From Rhizorhabdus dicambivorans (GTDB lineage: Bacteria > Pseudomonadota > Alphaproteobacteria > Sphingomonadales > Sphingomonadaceae): DNA of 64,000 nucleotides. A model generated the notes under the pieces. That model had not been told where the DNA came from. It saw only the letters and a list, made by a program, of their open reading frames with translations, and ran no database searches. A program made the position numbers and the translations under genes. Positions within the stretch are counted from its first letter, which is position 1; every line of letters begins with the position of its first letter. The DNA lies in NCBI RefSeq assembly GCF_002355275.1, contig NZ_CP023449.1, forward strand, positions 4,938,001 to 5,002,000. The letters run 5' to 3'. Positions 45,248-53,031 of the stretch are shown piece by piece.

Positions 45248-45865
45248 ATGCCGCGCACCCTGGTGATCGATACGGCGACCGCCGCCTGCTCGGTGGCGCT
45301 GATCGCGAACGGCGCGGTGATCGCCGAAATGCATGAGGAGGTGGGACGCGGCCACGCCGAACGGCTGATGCCGATGATCGCGGCGCTGCCCGATGGCGGC
45401 CGCGCCGATGCGATCCTGGTCGATTGTGGTCCCGGCAGTTTCACCGGCGTACGCGTCGGCCTGGCGGCCGCGCGTGCGCTGGGGCTAGGCTGGGGCGTGC
45501 CCGTCTCGGGCTACAGCTCGACGGCCGTCCTTGCCACCGCCGCGTCCGCTTCGGGCGATACGGTAGGCATCGCCCTGATCGGCGGCCATGGCGAGCTGTT
45601 CGTCCAGCGCTACGCCACCCGGCCGCTCGCCCCGCTGTCCGAACTCCGGTCACTGGTGCCGGCCGATGCCGCGCTCGCGCTCTCCGATACCGAGATAGTC
45701 GGATCGGGTGCGGCCCAGCTCATTGCCGCGCGCGGCAACGGCACCGCGCACCCGGCCCTTCCCCGCGCCGCCGATGCGCGCCTGCTGCCCTCCGCGCTGT
45801 CCGCGCTGCCGCCGAGCCCGATCTACGGCCGTGACGCCGACGCCAAGGCGGGGCCGGGCGGATGA
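45248..45865 (+). CDS. tsaB: tRNA threonylcarbamoyladenosine synthesis protein TsaB
   Basis: A 205-aa ASKHA-fold partner of TsaD in making the universal t6A37 tRNA modification. The N-terminal LVIDTATAACSVALI and CGPGSFTGVRVGLAAARALG are family hallmarks. The stop overlaps the rimI start (45862-45865). The C-terminus is short and Pro/Ala-rich, as usual in alphaproteobacteria. Confidence 0.93.
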   Translation: MPRTLVIDTATAACSVALIANGAVIAEMHEEVGRGHAERLMPMIAALPDGGRADAILVDCGPGSFTGVRVGLAAARALGLGWGVPVSGYSSTAVLATAASASGDTVGIALIGGHGELFVQRYATRPLAPLSELRSLVPADAALALSDTEIVGSGAAQLIAARGNGTAHPALPRAADARLLPSALSALPPSPIYGRDADAKAGPGG

Positions 45866-46332
45866 GCGCGATCAGCATCACCGAGATCGGGATCGACGAG
45901 CTCGACCCGGTCATGGCGATCATGGCCGCGGCGTTCGACCCTGGCTATGGCGAGGCCTGGACCGAATCCCAGACGCTGTCGATGCTCGTCCTGCCCGGCG
46001 TGTGGCTGTCGCTCGCGCGGATCGACGGGCGGCCGGCCGGCTTCGCGCTGAACCGCCAGATCGCCGACGAGGCCGAACTGCTGCTGCTCGCCGTTGCGCC
46101 GGATTGCCGGCGGCAGGGCGTCGCCCTGGCCCTGATCGATCGGACCCTTGCCCTGTTACGAAACCGCAACGGACATCGGCTCCATCTCGAAGTACGGCAT
46201 AATAACCCCGCGATCGAACTGTATAAAAGGGCCGGCTTTACGTTGATCGGCCGGCGGCCCGGCTATTACCACGGAATTGACGGGCAGATTCACGACGCGC
46301 TTACATTGTCTAGTGTTGTTCAACCGGCCTGA
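45862..46332 (+). CDS. rimI: Ribosomal protein N-acetyltransferase RimI-like (GNAT)
   Basis: A 156-aa GNAT acetyltransferase. The acetyl-CoA motif is LLAVAPDCRRQGVALALIDR and the C-terminal NNPAIELYKRAGFTLIGRRPGYY stretch is characteristic of RimI. RimI acetylates the N-terminus of ribosomal protein S18. The link to tsaB is conserved in many bacteria. It is coupled to tsaB by a 4-nt overlap. Confidence 0.9.
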   Translation: MSAISITEIGIDELDPVMAIMAAAFDPGYGEAWTESQTLSMLVLPGVWLSLARIDGRPAGFALNRQIADEAELLLLAVAPDCRRQGVALALIDRTLALLRNRNGHRLHLEVRHNNPAIELYKRAGFTLIGRRPGYYHGIDGQIHDALTLSSVVQPA

Positions 46333-46360
46333 TCAGTCGCCTTACTCCGAATCACGGTTG

Positions 46361-46376
46361 CATTCCTATTGGAATG
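46361..46376. promoter_or_regulatory. Dyad upstream of mucR
   Basis: CATTCC at 46361-46366 and GGAATG at 46371-46376 form a 6-bp inverted repeat around TATT, 85 nt before the mucR start. It may be an operator or part of the promoter; MucR-type regulators often control their own gene. This is positional inference only. Confidence 0.3.
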
Positions 46377-46460
46377 GGCGCAGAGCGCGCCGATCGAATG
46401 CCGTTTGCTGTGGCTTTCCAAGACAAGATTTTACCTCTGTTGATGAATAAGGACTACACC

Positions 46461-46874
46461 ATGTCGGACAATGAAGGGCTTGCCGAAACTCTGATTGCTT
46501 TGACCGCGGACATCGTTTCCGCGCATGTCAGCAACAACAGCGTCGCGGTTTCCGATCTGCCGCAGCTCATCCAGAATGTGCACAACGCGCTGTCCACCCT
46601 GGGTGACGAGCAGGCCGCGCCGGTCGTGAAGCAGGAGCCGGCGGTGTCCGTCCGCGCGTCGATCAAGCCCGACTACATCGTCTGCCTGGAGGACGGCAAG
46701 AAGCTGAAGATGCTGAAGCGGCACCTGATGACCCATTATCAGCTGACCCCGGAGCAGTATCGCGCCAAGTGGAACCTGCCGGCCGACTATCCGATGGTCG
46801 CCCCCAACTATGCCGAGCAGCGCCGCTCGCTGGCCAAGAAGATCGGCCTGGGCACCAAGCGCCGCACCAGCTGA
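46461..46874 (+). CDS. mucR: MucR/Ros family zinc-finger transcriptional regulator
   Basis: A 137-aa regulator. The Ros/MucR zinc-finger core is intact: CLEDGKKLKMLKRHLMTHY supplies Cys and two His ligands, followed by LTPEQYRAKWNLPADYPMV and the C-terminal YAEQRRSLAKKIGLG. MucR proteins act as global, H-NS-like regulators of exopolysaccharide, motility and cell-cycle genes in alphaproteobacteria. ATG 46461 has AAGGA upstream; a longer reading from 46374 begins inside a dyad and is not preferred. A link to the polysaccharide locus in this window is plausible but not shown. Confidence 0.92.
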   Translation: MSDNEGLAETLIALTADIVSAHVSNNSVAVSDLPQLIQNVHNALSTLGDEQAAPVVKQEPAVSVRASIKPDYIVCLEDGKKLKMLKRHLMTHYQLTPEQYRAKWNLPADYPMVAPNYAEQRRSLAKKIGLGTKRRTS

Positions 46875-46890
46875 TCGCTGAATTTGCGCG

Positions 46891-46913
46891 GGGGGCGGCG
46901 AAATCCGTCCCCC
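46891..46913 (+). terminator. GC-rich hairpin after mucR
   Basis: A G-rich arm starting at 46891 pairs with a C-rich arm ending at 46913 around CGAAAT, with one bulged base. No T-run follows. It is a weak terminator candidate between mucR and fur. Confidence 0.35.
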
Positions 46914-46973
46914 GATGCACAAAGCTGACACGCGACCTTGTCTTCGCAACCGCAATACGGCTAACAAGGCGGC

Positions 46974-47396
46974 ATGCCGGGCAAGATCGACATCGAACAA
47001 CTCTGTGCCGACAAGGGCCTCCGTATCACCGAGCAGCGCAGGGTGATCGCGCGGGTCCTTTCCGATGCCGAGGACCATCCCGACGTGGAGCTTCTCCACC
47101 AGCGTGCCGCCGCCATCGATCCGGGCATCTCGATCGCCACGGTCTACCGCACCGTTCGCCTGTTCGAGGATGCCGGCATCCTGGAGCGCCACGATTTCGG
47201 CGACGGCCGCGCCCGCTATGAGGCTGCGCCCGAAACCCATCACGATCATCTGATCAACGTCGAAACCGGCGAAGTGATCGAATTCGTTGACCGCGACCTT
47301 GAGGAATTGCAGCGCCGCATCGCCGAGAAGCTGGGCTTCCGCCTGGTCGACCATCGGCTCGAACTCTACGGCGTCTCGGCCCAGCGCCCCAAATAA
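46974..47396 (+). CDS. fur: Fur family metal-responsive regulator
   Basis: A 140-aa ferric-uptake-type regulator with a winged-helix domain (RITEQRRVIARVLSD, ISIATVYRTVRLFEDAGIL) and the metal-binding HHDHLI motif. It lacks the C-terminal cysteine pairs used for structural zinc in E. coli Fur, as is common in alphaproteobacterial Fur/Mur proteins, so iron or manganese specificity is not decided. It is followed by plsC after 6 bp. Confidence 0.93.
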   Translation: MPGKIDIEQLCADKGLRITEQRRVIARVLSDAEDHPDVELLHQRAAAIDPGISIATVYRTVRLFEDAGILERHDFGDGRARYEAAPETHHDHLINVETGEVIEFVDRDLEELQRRIAEKLGFRLVDHRLELYGVSAQRPK

Positions 47397-47402
47397 CACG
47401 GC

Positions 47403-48119
47403 GTGGAGCGGTTGAGGACGATCGCTCGCACGGCCCTGGCGCTGTTCGTGCTCGGCTTCTGCCTCGCCGGCTATGCGCTGAGCAGGCCGTTCGGCAAGCG
47501 GTTTGGCTGGCCGCGCTTCTTCCTGCAGTGGTTTGGCGAGGCGATGGGCCTCGATGTCCATGTCGAGGGCCGACCGCTCGGCCGCGACGTGCTCTACGTC
47601 GCCAACCATGTCAGCTGGCTCGACATATTGGCGCTGGGCGGAGCGACCCCGACCTATTTCGTCTCGAAGGATGATGTGAGCGGCTGGCCGCTGGTCGGCA
47701 TGCTCGCGCGGATCGGCGGCACCATCTTCATCGACCGCGAAAGCCGCCGCGCCGCGCGCGGCCAGGTCGACCAGCTGGGCGCCGCGCTGCTCGGCCATCA
47801 CCCCGTCACCCTGTTCCCCGAGGGGACGACCGGGGATGGCCGCAGCCTCTTCCCATTCCGCCCCGCCCTCTTCGCCTCGGTGGCGCCTCCGCCGCCCGGC
47901 ATCGCGGTCCAGCCGGTGGCGATCGACTATGACGCGGCGGCGGCCGAGATCGCCTGGACCGGCGACGAGGATCTCGGCCCCAATGCGAAGAAAGTGCTGG
48001 CACGGCCCGGTCCCCTGCGCTGCACCCTGCGCTTTCTCGATCCGCTTCCCCCGTGCGACGACCGCAAGGCGCTTGCCGCGCGGGCCCAGGCCGCGATCAC
48101 CGCAGCGCTGGCGCTCTAG
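47403..48119 (+). CDS. plsC: 1-acyl-sn-glycerol-3-phosphate acyltransferase
   Basis: A 238-aa inner-membrane acyltransferase of phospholipid synthesis. The catalytic HX4D motif is NHVSWLD (His69, Asp74) and the second conserved motif is FPEGTT. A membrane segment lies at residues about 9-28. It starts with GTG 47403. Its TAG stop (48117-48119) lies inside the target-site duplication of the IS481-family element, so the insertion did not alter the protein. Confidence 0.93.
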   Translation: MERLRTIARTALALFVLGFCLAGYALSRPFGKRFGWPRFFLQWFGEAMGLDVHVEGRPLGRDVLYVANHVSWLDILALGGATPTYFVSKDDVSGWPLVGMLARIGGTIFIDRESRRAARGQVDQLGAALLGHHPVTLFPEGTTGDGRSLFPFRPALFASVAPPPPGIAVQPVAIDYDAAAAEIAWTGDEDLGPNAKKVLARPGPLRCTLRFLDPLPPCDDRKALAARAQAAITAALAL

Positions 48120-48120
48120 G
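48115..48120. repeat. Left target-site duplication (TCTAGG)
   Basis: The 6-bp sequence TCTAGG borders the left end of the IS element and is repeated at 49179-49184. It fits the NCTAGN target described for IS481. Confidence 0.85.
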
Positions 48121-49178
48121 TGTGAGCTTTCAGGAGGTTGTTCATCCGGCGTGACCGGATCAGACTGATGTTGCGACACGTCAGGTCTGGAGGAACGACC
48201 GGATGAACATCCACAAGAATGCCCGAACCACGCCCTTCAGTCGAGCCGAGATCGTCCGGCGCGTGATGGTTCTGCGCGAGACGCCCAGGGCGGTCGCGAC
48301 CGCCCTGGGCGTCTCGGAGCGAACCGTAGCCAAGTGGCTGGCACGTTATCGGATCGAAGGCGAAGCCGGTCTCGTCGACCGCAGCTCGCGCCCACACGCC
48401 ATGCCCCGCGCCACGCCCGCCGACCGCATCGAGCAGGTCATCGCCCTGCGCCGTCAGCGCCTCTGCGGCAAGCAGATCGCCGCCACGCTGAAGCTCTCGC
48501 CAGCCACTGTCAGCCGGATACTGCGCAACGCACGCTTGAGCCGAATGCGCGATCTCGATCCTCCCGAGCCCATCCGTCGCTATGAGCGCGCGCACCCCGG
48601 CGAGCTGATCCACATCGACATCAAGAAGCTCGGCCGCTTCGAACGCGTCGGCCATCGCATCACCGGCAATCGGACAAAGCAGAGCAGCACTCGCGGCAGC
48701 CGTGCTGGCGAGCGCTACGGCGCGGGCTGGGAGTTCGTCCACGTCTGCATCGACGATGCCTCGCGCATCGCCTTCAGCCAGATCCTCCCCGACGAAAAGA
48801 AGGAAAGCGCAACCGCCTTCCTCTTCGCCGCCATCGCCTATTATCAAAGCCTCGGCATCACTGTCTCGCGCGTCATGACCGACAACGGCGCCTGCTACAA
48901 AAGCTTCGCCTTCCGCGACGCCTGCAAAGCACTCGGCCTCAAGCACATCCGCACCAAACCCTACACGCCCAAGACTAACGGCAAGGCCGAACGCTTCATC
49001 CAGACCAGCTTACGCGAATGGGCATATGCTCGCGCCTATCCAACCTCCGAGCACCGCAAACGCGCCCTCAGTCCATGGCTCCATAATTATAACTGGCACC
49101 GCCCCCACGGCAGCTTACAATCACAACCGCCCATCAGCCGACTACGTCAGCCAATGAATAACCTGTTGAGGCTCCACA
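48121..49178 (+). mobile_element. IS481-family insertion sequence, 1058 bp, intact
   Basis: The element starts TGTGAGCTTT and ends with CTCCACA. The 25-bp terminal inverted repeats (48121-48145 and 49154-49178) match at 18 of 25 positions. It is flanked by 6-bp duplications TCTAGG at 48115-48120 and 49179-49184. It carries one transposase gene with no frameshift. It separates plsC from miaB, which are normally close neighbours in this gene run. Confidence 0.92.
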
Positions 49179-49183
49179 TCTAG
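48203..49183 (+). CDS. IS481-family transposase
   Basis: A 326-aa DDE transposase. An N-terminal helix-turn-helix region ([20 protein letters not shown]) and a second HTH-like segment ([20 protein letters not shown]) precede the rve catalytic core with Asp139 ([10 protein letters not shown]), Asp227 (VMTDNGACY) and Glu263 ([12 protein letters not shown]), spaced 36 residues for the last pair. GGAGG lies upstream of ATG 48203. The last codon, ATC, spans the IS end, and the TAG stop at 49181-49183 lies in the target duplication, outside the element. Base composition is somewhat lower in GC near its 3' end than in the neighbours. Confidence 0.95.
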   Translation: MNIHKNARTTPFSRAEIVRRVMVLRETPRAVATALGVSERTVAKWLARYRIEGEAGLVDRSSRPHAMPRATPADRIEQVIALRRQRLCGKQIAATLKLSPATVSRILRNARLSRMRDLDPPEPIRRYERAHPGELIHIDIKKLGRFERVGHRITGNRTKQSSTRGSRAGERYGAGWEFVHVCIDDASRIAFSQILPDEKKESATAFLFAAIAYYQSLGITVSRVMTDNGACYKSFAFRDACKALGLKHIRTKPYTPKTNGKAERFIQTSLREWAYARAYPTSEHRKRALSPWLHNYNWHRPHGSLQSQPPISRLRQPMNNLLRLHI

Positions 49184-49184
49184 G
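49179..49184. repeat. Right target-site duplication (TCTAGG)
   Basis: Second copy of the 6-bp duplication; it also supplies the TAG stop codon of the transposase gene. Confidence 0.85.
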
Positions 49185-49193
49185 CGCTCCTCC

Positions 49194-49250
49194 CCTATAG
49201 GCGCGCGCCTGCGGCGCTTTTTATTTGTCGCCGCTTCGCCTATAGGCGCG
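49194..49250 (+). promoter_or_regulatory. Direct repeat CCTATAGGCGCG flanking the terminator, upstream of miaB
   Basis: The 12-mer occurs at 49194-49205 and 49239-49250. The second copy overlaps the 12-bp palindrome CGCCTATAGGCG (49237-49248) and ends 4 nt before the miaB ATG. A similar CTATAGGCGC lies upstream of the gene at 55629. It may be part of a promoter; the role is unknown. Confidence 0.3.
49205..49222 (+). terminator. Rho-independent terminator, probably the original plsC terminator
   Basis: Stem GCGCC (49205-49209) with GGCGC (49213-49217) around TGC, followed directly by TTTTT (49218-49222). It lies 20 bp after the IS, where it would have followed plsC before the insertion. Confidence 0.65.
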
Positions 49251-49253
49251 GCG

Positions 49254-50591
49254 ATGTCGCGCCCCGCCCCCAAGAGCTTCCACGTCAAGTCGTTCGGCTG
49301 CCAGATGAACGTCTATGACGGCGCGCGCATGGCCGAGCTGCTCGAAGGCCAGGGGATGAGCGCGGCCGAAAGCGCCGACGAAGCCGATCTGATCGTCCTC
49401 AACACCTGCCACATCCGCGAGAAGGCGGCCGAGAAGGTCTATTCGGACATAGGCCGAATCGTAAAGAAGGCCGAGGGCGACAAGCCTATGATCGCGGTGG
49501 CCGGTTGCGTCGCGCAGGCCGAGGGTGCCGAGATCCCGCGCCGCGCGCCCGCGGTCGACATCGTCGTCGGGCCGCAGGCCTATCACAACCTGCCCCGGCT
49601 CGTCGCCGAGGCGGCCGAGGGCAAGCGCGCGCTCGACACCGACATGCCGGCCGCCTCCAAATTCGATGCGCTGCCGAAGCGCCGCCGCCAGGGCCCGACC
49701 GCCTTTCTGACCGTGCAGGAAGGCTGCGACAAATTCTGCACCTATTGCGTCGTGCCCTATACGCGCGGGGCCGAGATTTCGCGTCCTTGGGCCGCGATCG
49801 TCGACGAGGCGAAGGCGCTGGTCGATGCCGGAGCGCGTGAGATCACCCTGCTCGGCCAGAACGTCAATGCCTGGGCTGGCGAGGACGGCGCGGGGCGGCC
49901 GCAAGGCCTGGACGGCCTGATCCGCGCGCTGGACGCGCTGCCCGGCCTTGCCCGCCTCCGCTACACCACCAGCCACCCCAATGACATGAGCGATGGCCTG
50001 ATCGCCGCGCATGGCGAGGTGGCGAAGCTGATGCCCTTCCTCCACCTGCCGGTGCAGGCGGGATCGGACCGCATCCTGAAGGCGATGAACCGCAGCCATG
50101 ACGCGGCCAGCTATCTGGAGCTGATCGATCGGGTCCGCGCCGTCCGCCCCGACATCGCCATCTCGGGCGACTTCATCGTCGGCTTCCCCGGCGAGACCGA
50201 GGCCGAGTTCGAGGAAACCCTCACCATCATCCGCGCGGTGAACCACGCCCAGGCCTTCAGCTTCAAGTATAGCCCGCGCCCCGGCACCCCCGCCGCGACG
50301 ATGGACGGCCAGATCGCCGCCGCCGTGATGGACGAACGGCTGCAGCGGCTCCAGGCGCTGCTCAACGAACAGCAGCATGGCTTCAACCTCGCCACCGTCG
50401 GCCGCCGCTGCGACGTGCTGATCGAGCGCGACGGCAAGAAGCCCGGCCAGCGCATCGGCAAGTCGCCCTGGCTGCAATCGGTGATCGTCGAGAACGGCCC
50501 CGCGATCGGCGAGCTGGTGACGGTGGACATCGTCGCAGCGGGGCCGAACAGCCTGAACGGGGTTGTGGTGGCGGAGCAGAAGGCGGCGTGA
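49254..50591 (+). CDS. miaB: tRNA-2-methylthio-N6-dimethylallyladenosine synthase
   Basis: A 445-aa radical-SAM methylthiotransferase acting on i6A37 of tRNAs. The N-terminal cluster cysteines are Cys16 (GCQMN), Cys52 (NTCHIREKA) and Cys85 (AGCVAQAEG); the radical-SAM CxxxCxxC is Cys158, Cys162 and Cys165 (CDKFCTYC). A C-terminal TRAM domain is present. Because an IS and a terminator now lie upstream, it probably needs its own promoter. Confidence 0.96.
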   Translation: MSRPAPKSFHVKSFGCQMNVYDGARMAELLEGQGMSAAESADEADLIVLNTCHIREKAAEKVYSDIGRIVKKAEGDKPMIAVAGCVAQAEGAEIPRRAPAVDIVVGPQAYHNLPRLVAEAAEGKRALDTDMPAASKFDALPKRRRQGPTAFLTVQEGCDKFCTYCVVPYTRGAEISRPWAAIVDEAKALVDAGAREITLLGQNVNAWAGEDGAGRPQGLDGLIRALDALPGLARLRYTTSHPNDMSDGLIAAHGEVAKLMPFLHLPVQAGSDRILKAMNRSHDAASYLELIDRVRAVRPDIAISGDFIVGFPGETEAEFEETLTIIRAVNHAQAFSFKYSPRPGTPAATMDGQIAAAVMDERLQRLQALLNEQQHGFNLATVGRRCDVLIERDGKKPGQRIGKSPWLQSVIVENGPAIGELVTVDIVAAGPNSLNGVVVAEQKAA

Positions 50592-50595
50592 CCTG

Positions 50596-50632
50596 AAGAT
50601 CCTCCCCATGCTCCGCATAGGGAGGATCTTTT
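50596..50632 (+). terminator. Rho-independent terminator after miaB
   Basis: Perfect 11-bp stem (50596-50606 with 50620-50630), 13-nt loop, short T-run 50629-50632, starting 5 bp after the miaB stop. Confidence 0.7.
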
Positions 50633-50777
50633 ATCGTCACCCGATTGCCACATCGGCGGTGGATAAGTTCGGGGGCCTACCGCTTTCCCCCTTCGCATGG
50701 GTCCAATTGCGCGTAGGATCGTTGTCGTCGGATGATCCACATCCGGTACCAGAACGGAAAGGAAGCGCCCGCACCCT

Positions 50778-51776
50778 ATGTCGCGCAAGCCAGTCCCCGC
50801 GCAGGCCGGAGATCGCGCCCGGCTCGAGATCCTCTTCGACAAACCCCAGTTGCTCGGCCGATTGTTCGGCGAATTCGATCAGAATCTGGTGGCGATCGAG
50901 AACCGGCTGGGGGTGTATATAGCGGCGAGGGGCAACAAGCTTCAGATCGAGGGCGAGGCGGAGGCCGCTGGACGCGCCCGCGAGGTGCTGACCGGGCTCT
51001 ATAACCGGATCGTGCAGGGCCAGGATATCGACAGCGGCGCGGTCGAGGCGGTGATCGCCATGTCGGCTGAGCCCACCCTGGACGGTATCATCCGCAGCGA
51101 CGTCGCCGATCCGCCCAAGGTGATGATCCGCACGCGCAAGAAGACGATCGTCCCGCGCTCCTCGACCCAGATCCGCTATATGGAGGCGCTCAACCGTTCC
51201 GACGTGATTTTCGCGCTCGGCCCGGCGGGCACCGGCAAGACCTATCTGGCGGTCGCGCAGGCTGTGCAGCAGCTGATCCAGGGCACTGTCGACCGGCTGA
51301 TCCTGTCGCGCCCTGCGGTCGAGGCGGGCGAGCGGCTGGGCTTCCTGCCCGGCGACATGAAGGAGAAGGTCGATCCCTATCTCCGCCCCCTCTACGACGC
51401 GCTCTATGACATGCTGCCGACCGAGCAGGTCGAGCGGCGCATCGCCTCGGGCGAGATCGAGATCGCGCCGATCGCCTTCATGCGCGGCCGCACGCTCAGC
51501 GACGCCTTCGTCATCCTGGACGAGGCACAGAATACCACGCCCGCGCAGATGAAGATGTTCCTCACCCGCTTCGGCCAGAACAGCCGGATGGTGATCTGCG
51601 GCGATCCGCGCCAGATCGACCTGCCCGATATCGGCAAGTCGGGCCTCGCCGACGCGGTCGGCCGGCTGGAGGGTATCCAGGGCATCGCCACGGTGCGCTT
51701 CGGCGCGGCCGACGTGGTCCGCCATCCGATCGTCGGCCGCATCGTCGAAGCCTATGAAGGGCCCGACGACGCCTGA
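50778..51776 (+). CDS. phoH: PhoH-like ATPase
   Basis: A 332-aa P-loop protein of the PhoH/YbeZ group. Walker A is GPAGTGKT (residues 148-155), Walker B lies in FVILDEAQNTTPAQMKM, and MVICGDPRQIDLP follows. A KH-like N-terminal region is present. YbeZ works with the YbeY endoribonuclease in ribosome quality control, and the phoH-ybeY pairing is conserved here. Confidence 0.94.
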   Translation: MSRKPVPAQAGDRARLEILFDKPQLLGRLFGEFDQNLVAIENRLGVYIAARGNKLQIEGEAEAAGRAREVLTGLYNRIVQGQDIDSGAVEAVIAMSAEPTLDGIIRSDVADPPKVMIRTRKKTIVPRSSTQIRYMEALNRSDVIFALGPAGTGKTYLAVAQAVQQLIQGTVDRLILSRPAVEAGERLGFLPGDMKEKVDPYLRPLYDALYDMLPTEQVERRIASGEIEIAPIAFMRGRTLSDAFVILDEAQNTTPAQMKMFLTRFGQNSRMVICGDPRQIDLPDIGKSGLADAVGRLEGIQGIATVRFGAADVVRHPIVGRIVEAYEGPDDA

Positions 51777-51867
51777 GGTTGATCGGATTTGAATTTCGGC
51801 GACCTTGAATAAGAAGCGGTATCGCGGACCAAGTCCGGGATGACGGCTGTGTCATGTAAGGAATGCG

Positions 51868-52377
51868 ATGATCGAAGTCGCCGTTCAGGCCGAGCCCGAC
51901 TGGGACGACGGCACCGACTGGGAAGCCCTGGCGATCGAGGCGGCCACCGCCGCGCTGCACGCCACCCCCTATGCCGCGATCCTGACCGCCAGCTACATGG
52001 CCGAGATATCGGTGCGGATGACCGACGACGACGAGGTCCACGCGCTCAACCGCCAATATCGCCAGAAGGACAAGCCCACCAATGTGCTGAGCTTCCCGAT
52101 GGTGCAGGACGACCTGCTCGAACTCCTCGACAATAGCGACGACGGCGAGGTGCTGCTCGGCGACATCATCCTGGCGCGCGGCGTCTGCGAGCGCGAGGCG
52201 GCCGAGAAGGGCGTGACCACGAAGGAGCATGCCACCCACCTGATCGTCCACGGCACGCTACATCTCGTCGGCTATGATCATATCGAGAATGACGAGGCCG
52301 AGGCGATGGAGGATATTGAGCGCGCGGCGCTGGCCAAACTCGGCGTCGCCGATCCCTATGTGATCGACGGAGATTGA
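51868..52377 (+). CDS. ybeY: Endoribonuclease YbeY (16S rRNA maturation)
   Basis: A 169-aa zinc-dependent RNase for 16S rRNA 3'-end maturation and ribosome quality control. The metal-binding HGTLHLVGYDH motif gives His128, His132 and His138; the conserved TNVLSFP lies at residues 71-77. AAGGAA precedes ATG 51868. The 91-bp gap after phoH contains a repeat-like fragment (near 51815-51846). Confidence 0.95.
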   Translation: MIEVAVQAEPDWDDGTDWEALAIEAATAALHATPYAAILTASYMAEISVRMTDDDEVHALNRQYRQKDKPTNVLSFPMVQDDLLELLDNSDDGEVLLGDIILARGVCEREAAEKGVTTKEHATHLIVHGTLHLVGYDHIENDEAEAMEDIERAALAKLGVADPYVIDGD

Positions 52378-52379
52378 GC

Positions 52380-52946
52380 ATGGCGCCGCACCGGACATTG
52401 GCTTTTCTGGTTGCCGCCACCCTCCATGCCGGCCCGCTTCCCCTCCAGGCGGCCGAGCCATCGGTGATGATGGGCATGCCGGTCGGGACGACGGTGGTCG
52501 TCAGGATGCGCGAGGACGGCCTGCCTGGCTTCATCGTCGATTCGATGACGGCGATATCGGCAACGCCGGAGACCGGTTTCGAGCGCCGGGCCGCCGACGT
52601 GTCGCACGCACAGGGAGCGACCGACAAGACGTTCCCGATCGATGGAGGCCCCGACGGTCCCCTGCCCAAGCCCACCAAGAATGTCATCCGCTTCTCCTTG
52701 AAGCAAATGGAAGGCCGCCCCGGCACGCTGCTGTTTATCGAGAATGGCTATGAACAGGGCATCTTCTTCAAGGCCGAGATTACCAACGACGCCACTCCGC
52801 TGGCCAAGGGACGGCCGACCAGCATCTGTCCAGTGATGGCATCCTTCCGGAGCGTCGAGCATTGGCCCTATGCCTTTCGCTACCTGAAGATTTCGGAGCT
52901 GGCCTTCGAAGACATCAAGCCCGGCGAACCACTGGCCTGTCGCTGA
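52380..52946 (+). CDS. Hypothetical secreted protein
   Basis: A 188-aa protein with a signal peptide (TLAFLVAATLHAGPLPLQAA). I recognise no domain. The mature part has two cysteines (SICPVM and the last Cys-Arg) that could form a disulfide. GGAG lies about 7 nt upstream of ATG 52380. The start follows the ybeY stop by 2 nt, so it may be co-transcribed with ybeY, where corC is usually found. Confidence 0.65.
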   Translation: MAPHRTLAFLVAATLHAGPLPLQAAEPSVMMGMPVGTTVVVRMREDGLPGFIVDSMTAISATPETGFERRAADVSHAQGATDKTFPIDGGPDGPLPKPTKNVIRFSLKQMEGRPGTLLFIENGYEQGIFFKAEITNDATPLAKGRPTSICPVMASFRSVEHWPYAFRYLKISELAFEDIKPGEPLACR

Positions 52947-53031
52947 TACCCCGAACAGCCGCGCAGGCTTCGCCGGGAACGAGTTTGCCGCAATCTCGTT
53001 GCAGGAGCGCTCCCCAGGAAGGAAGAGCCCC

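Noticed and set aside
51815-51846. Possible third repeat family (GGACCAAGTCCGGGATGACGG)
   Set aside because: A single short fragment without a second arm; not enough to call an element.
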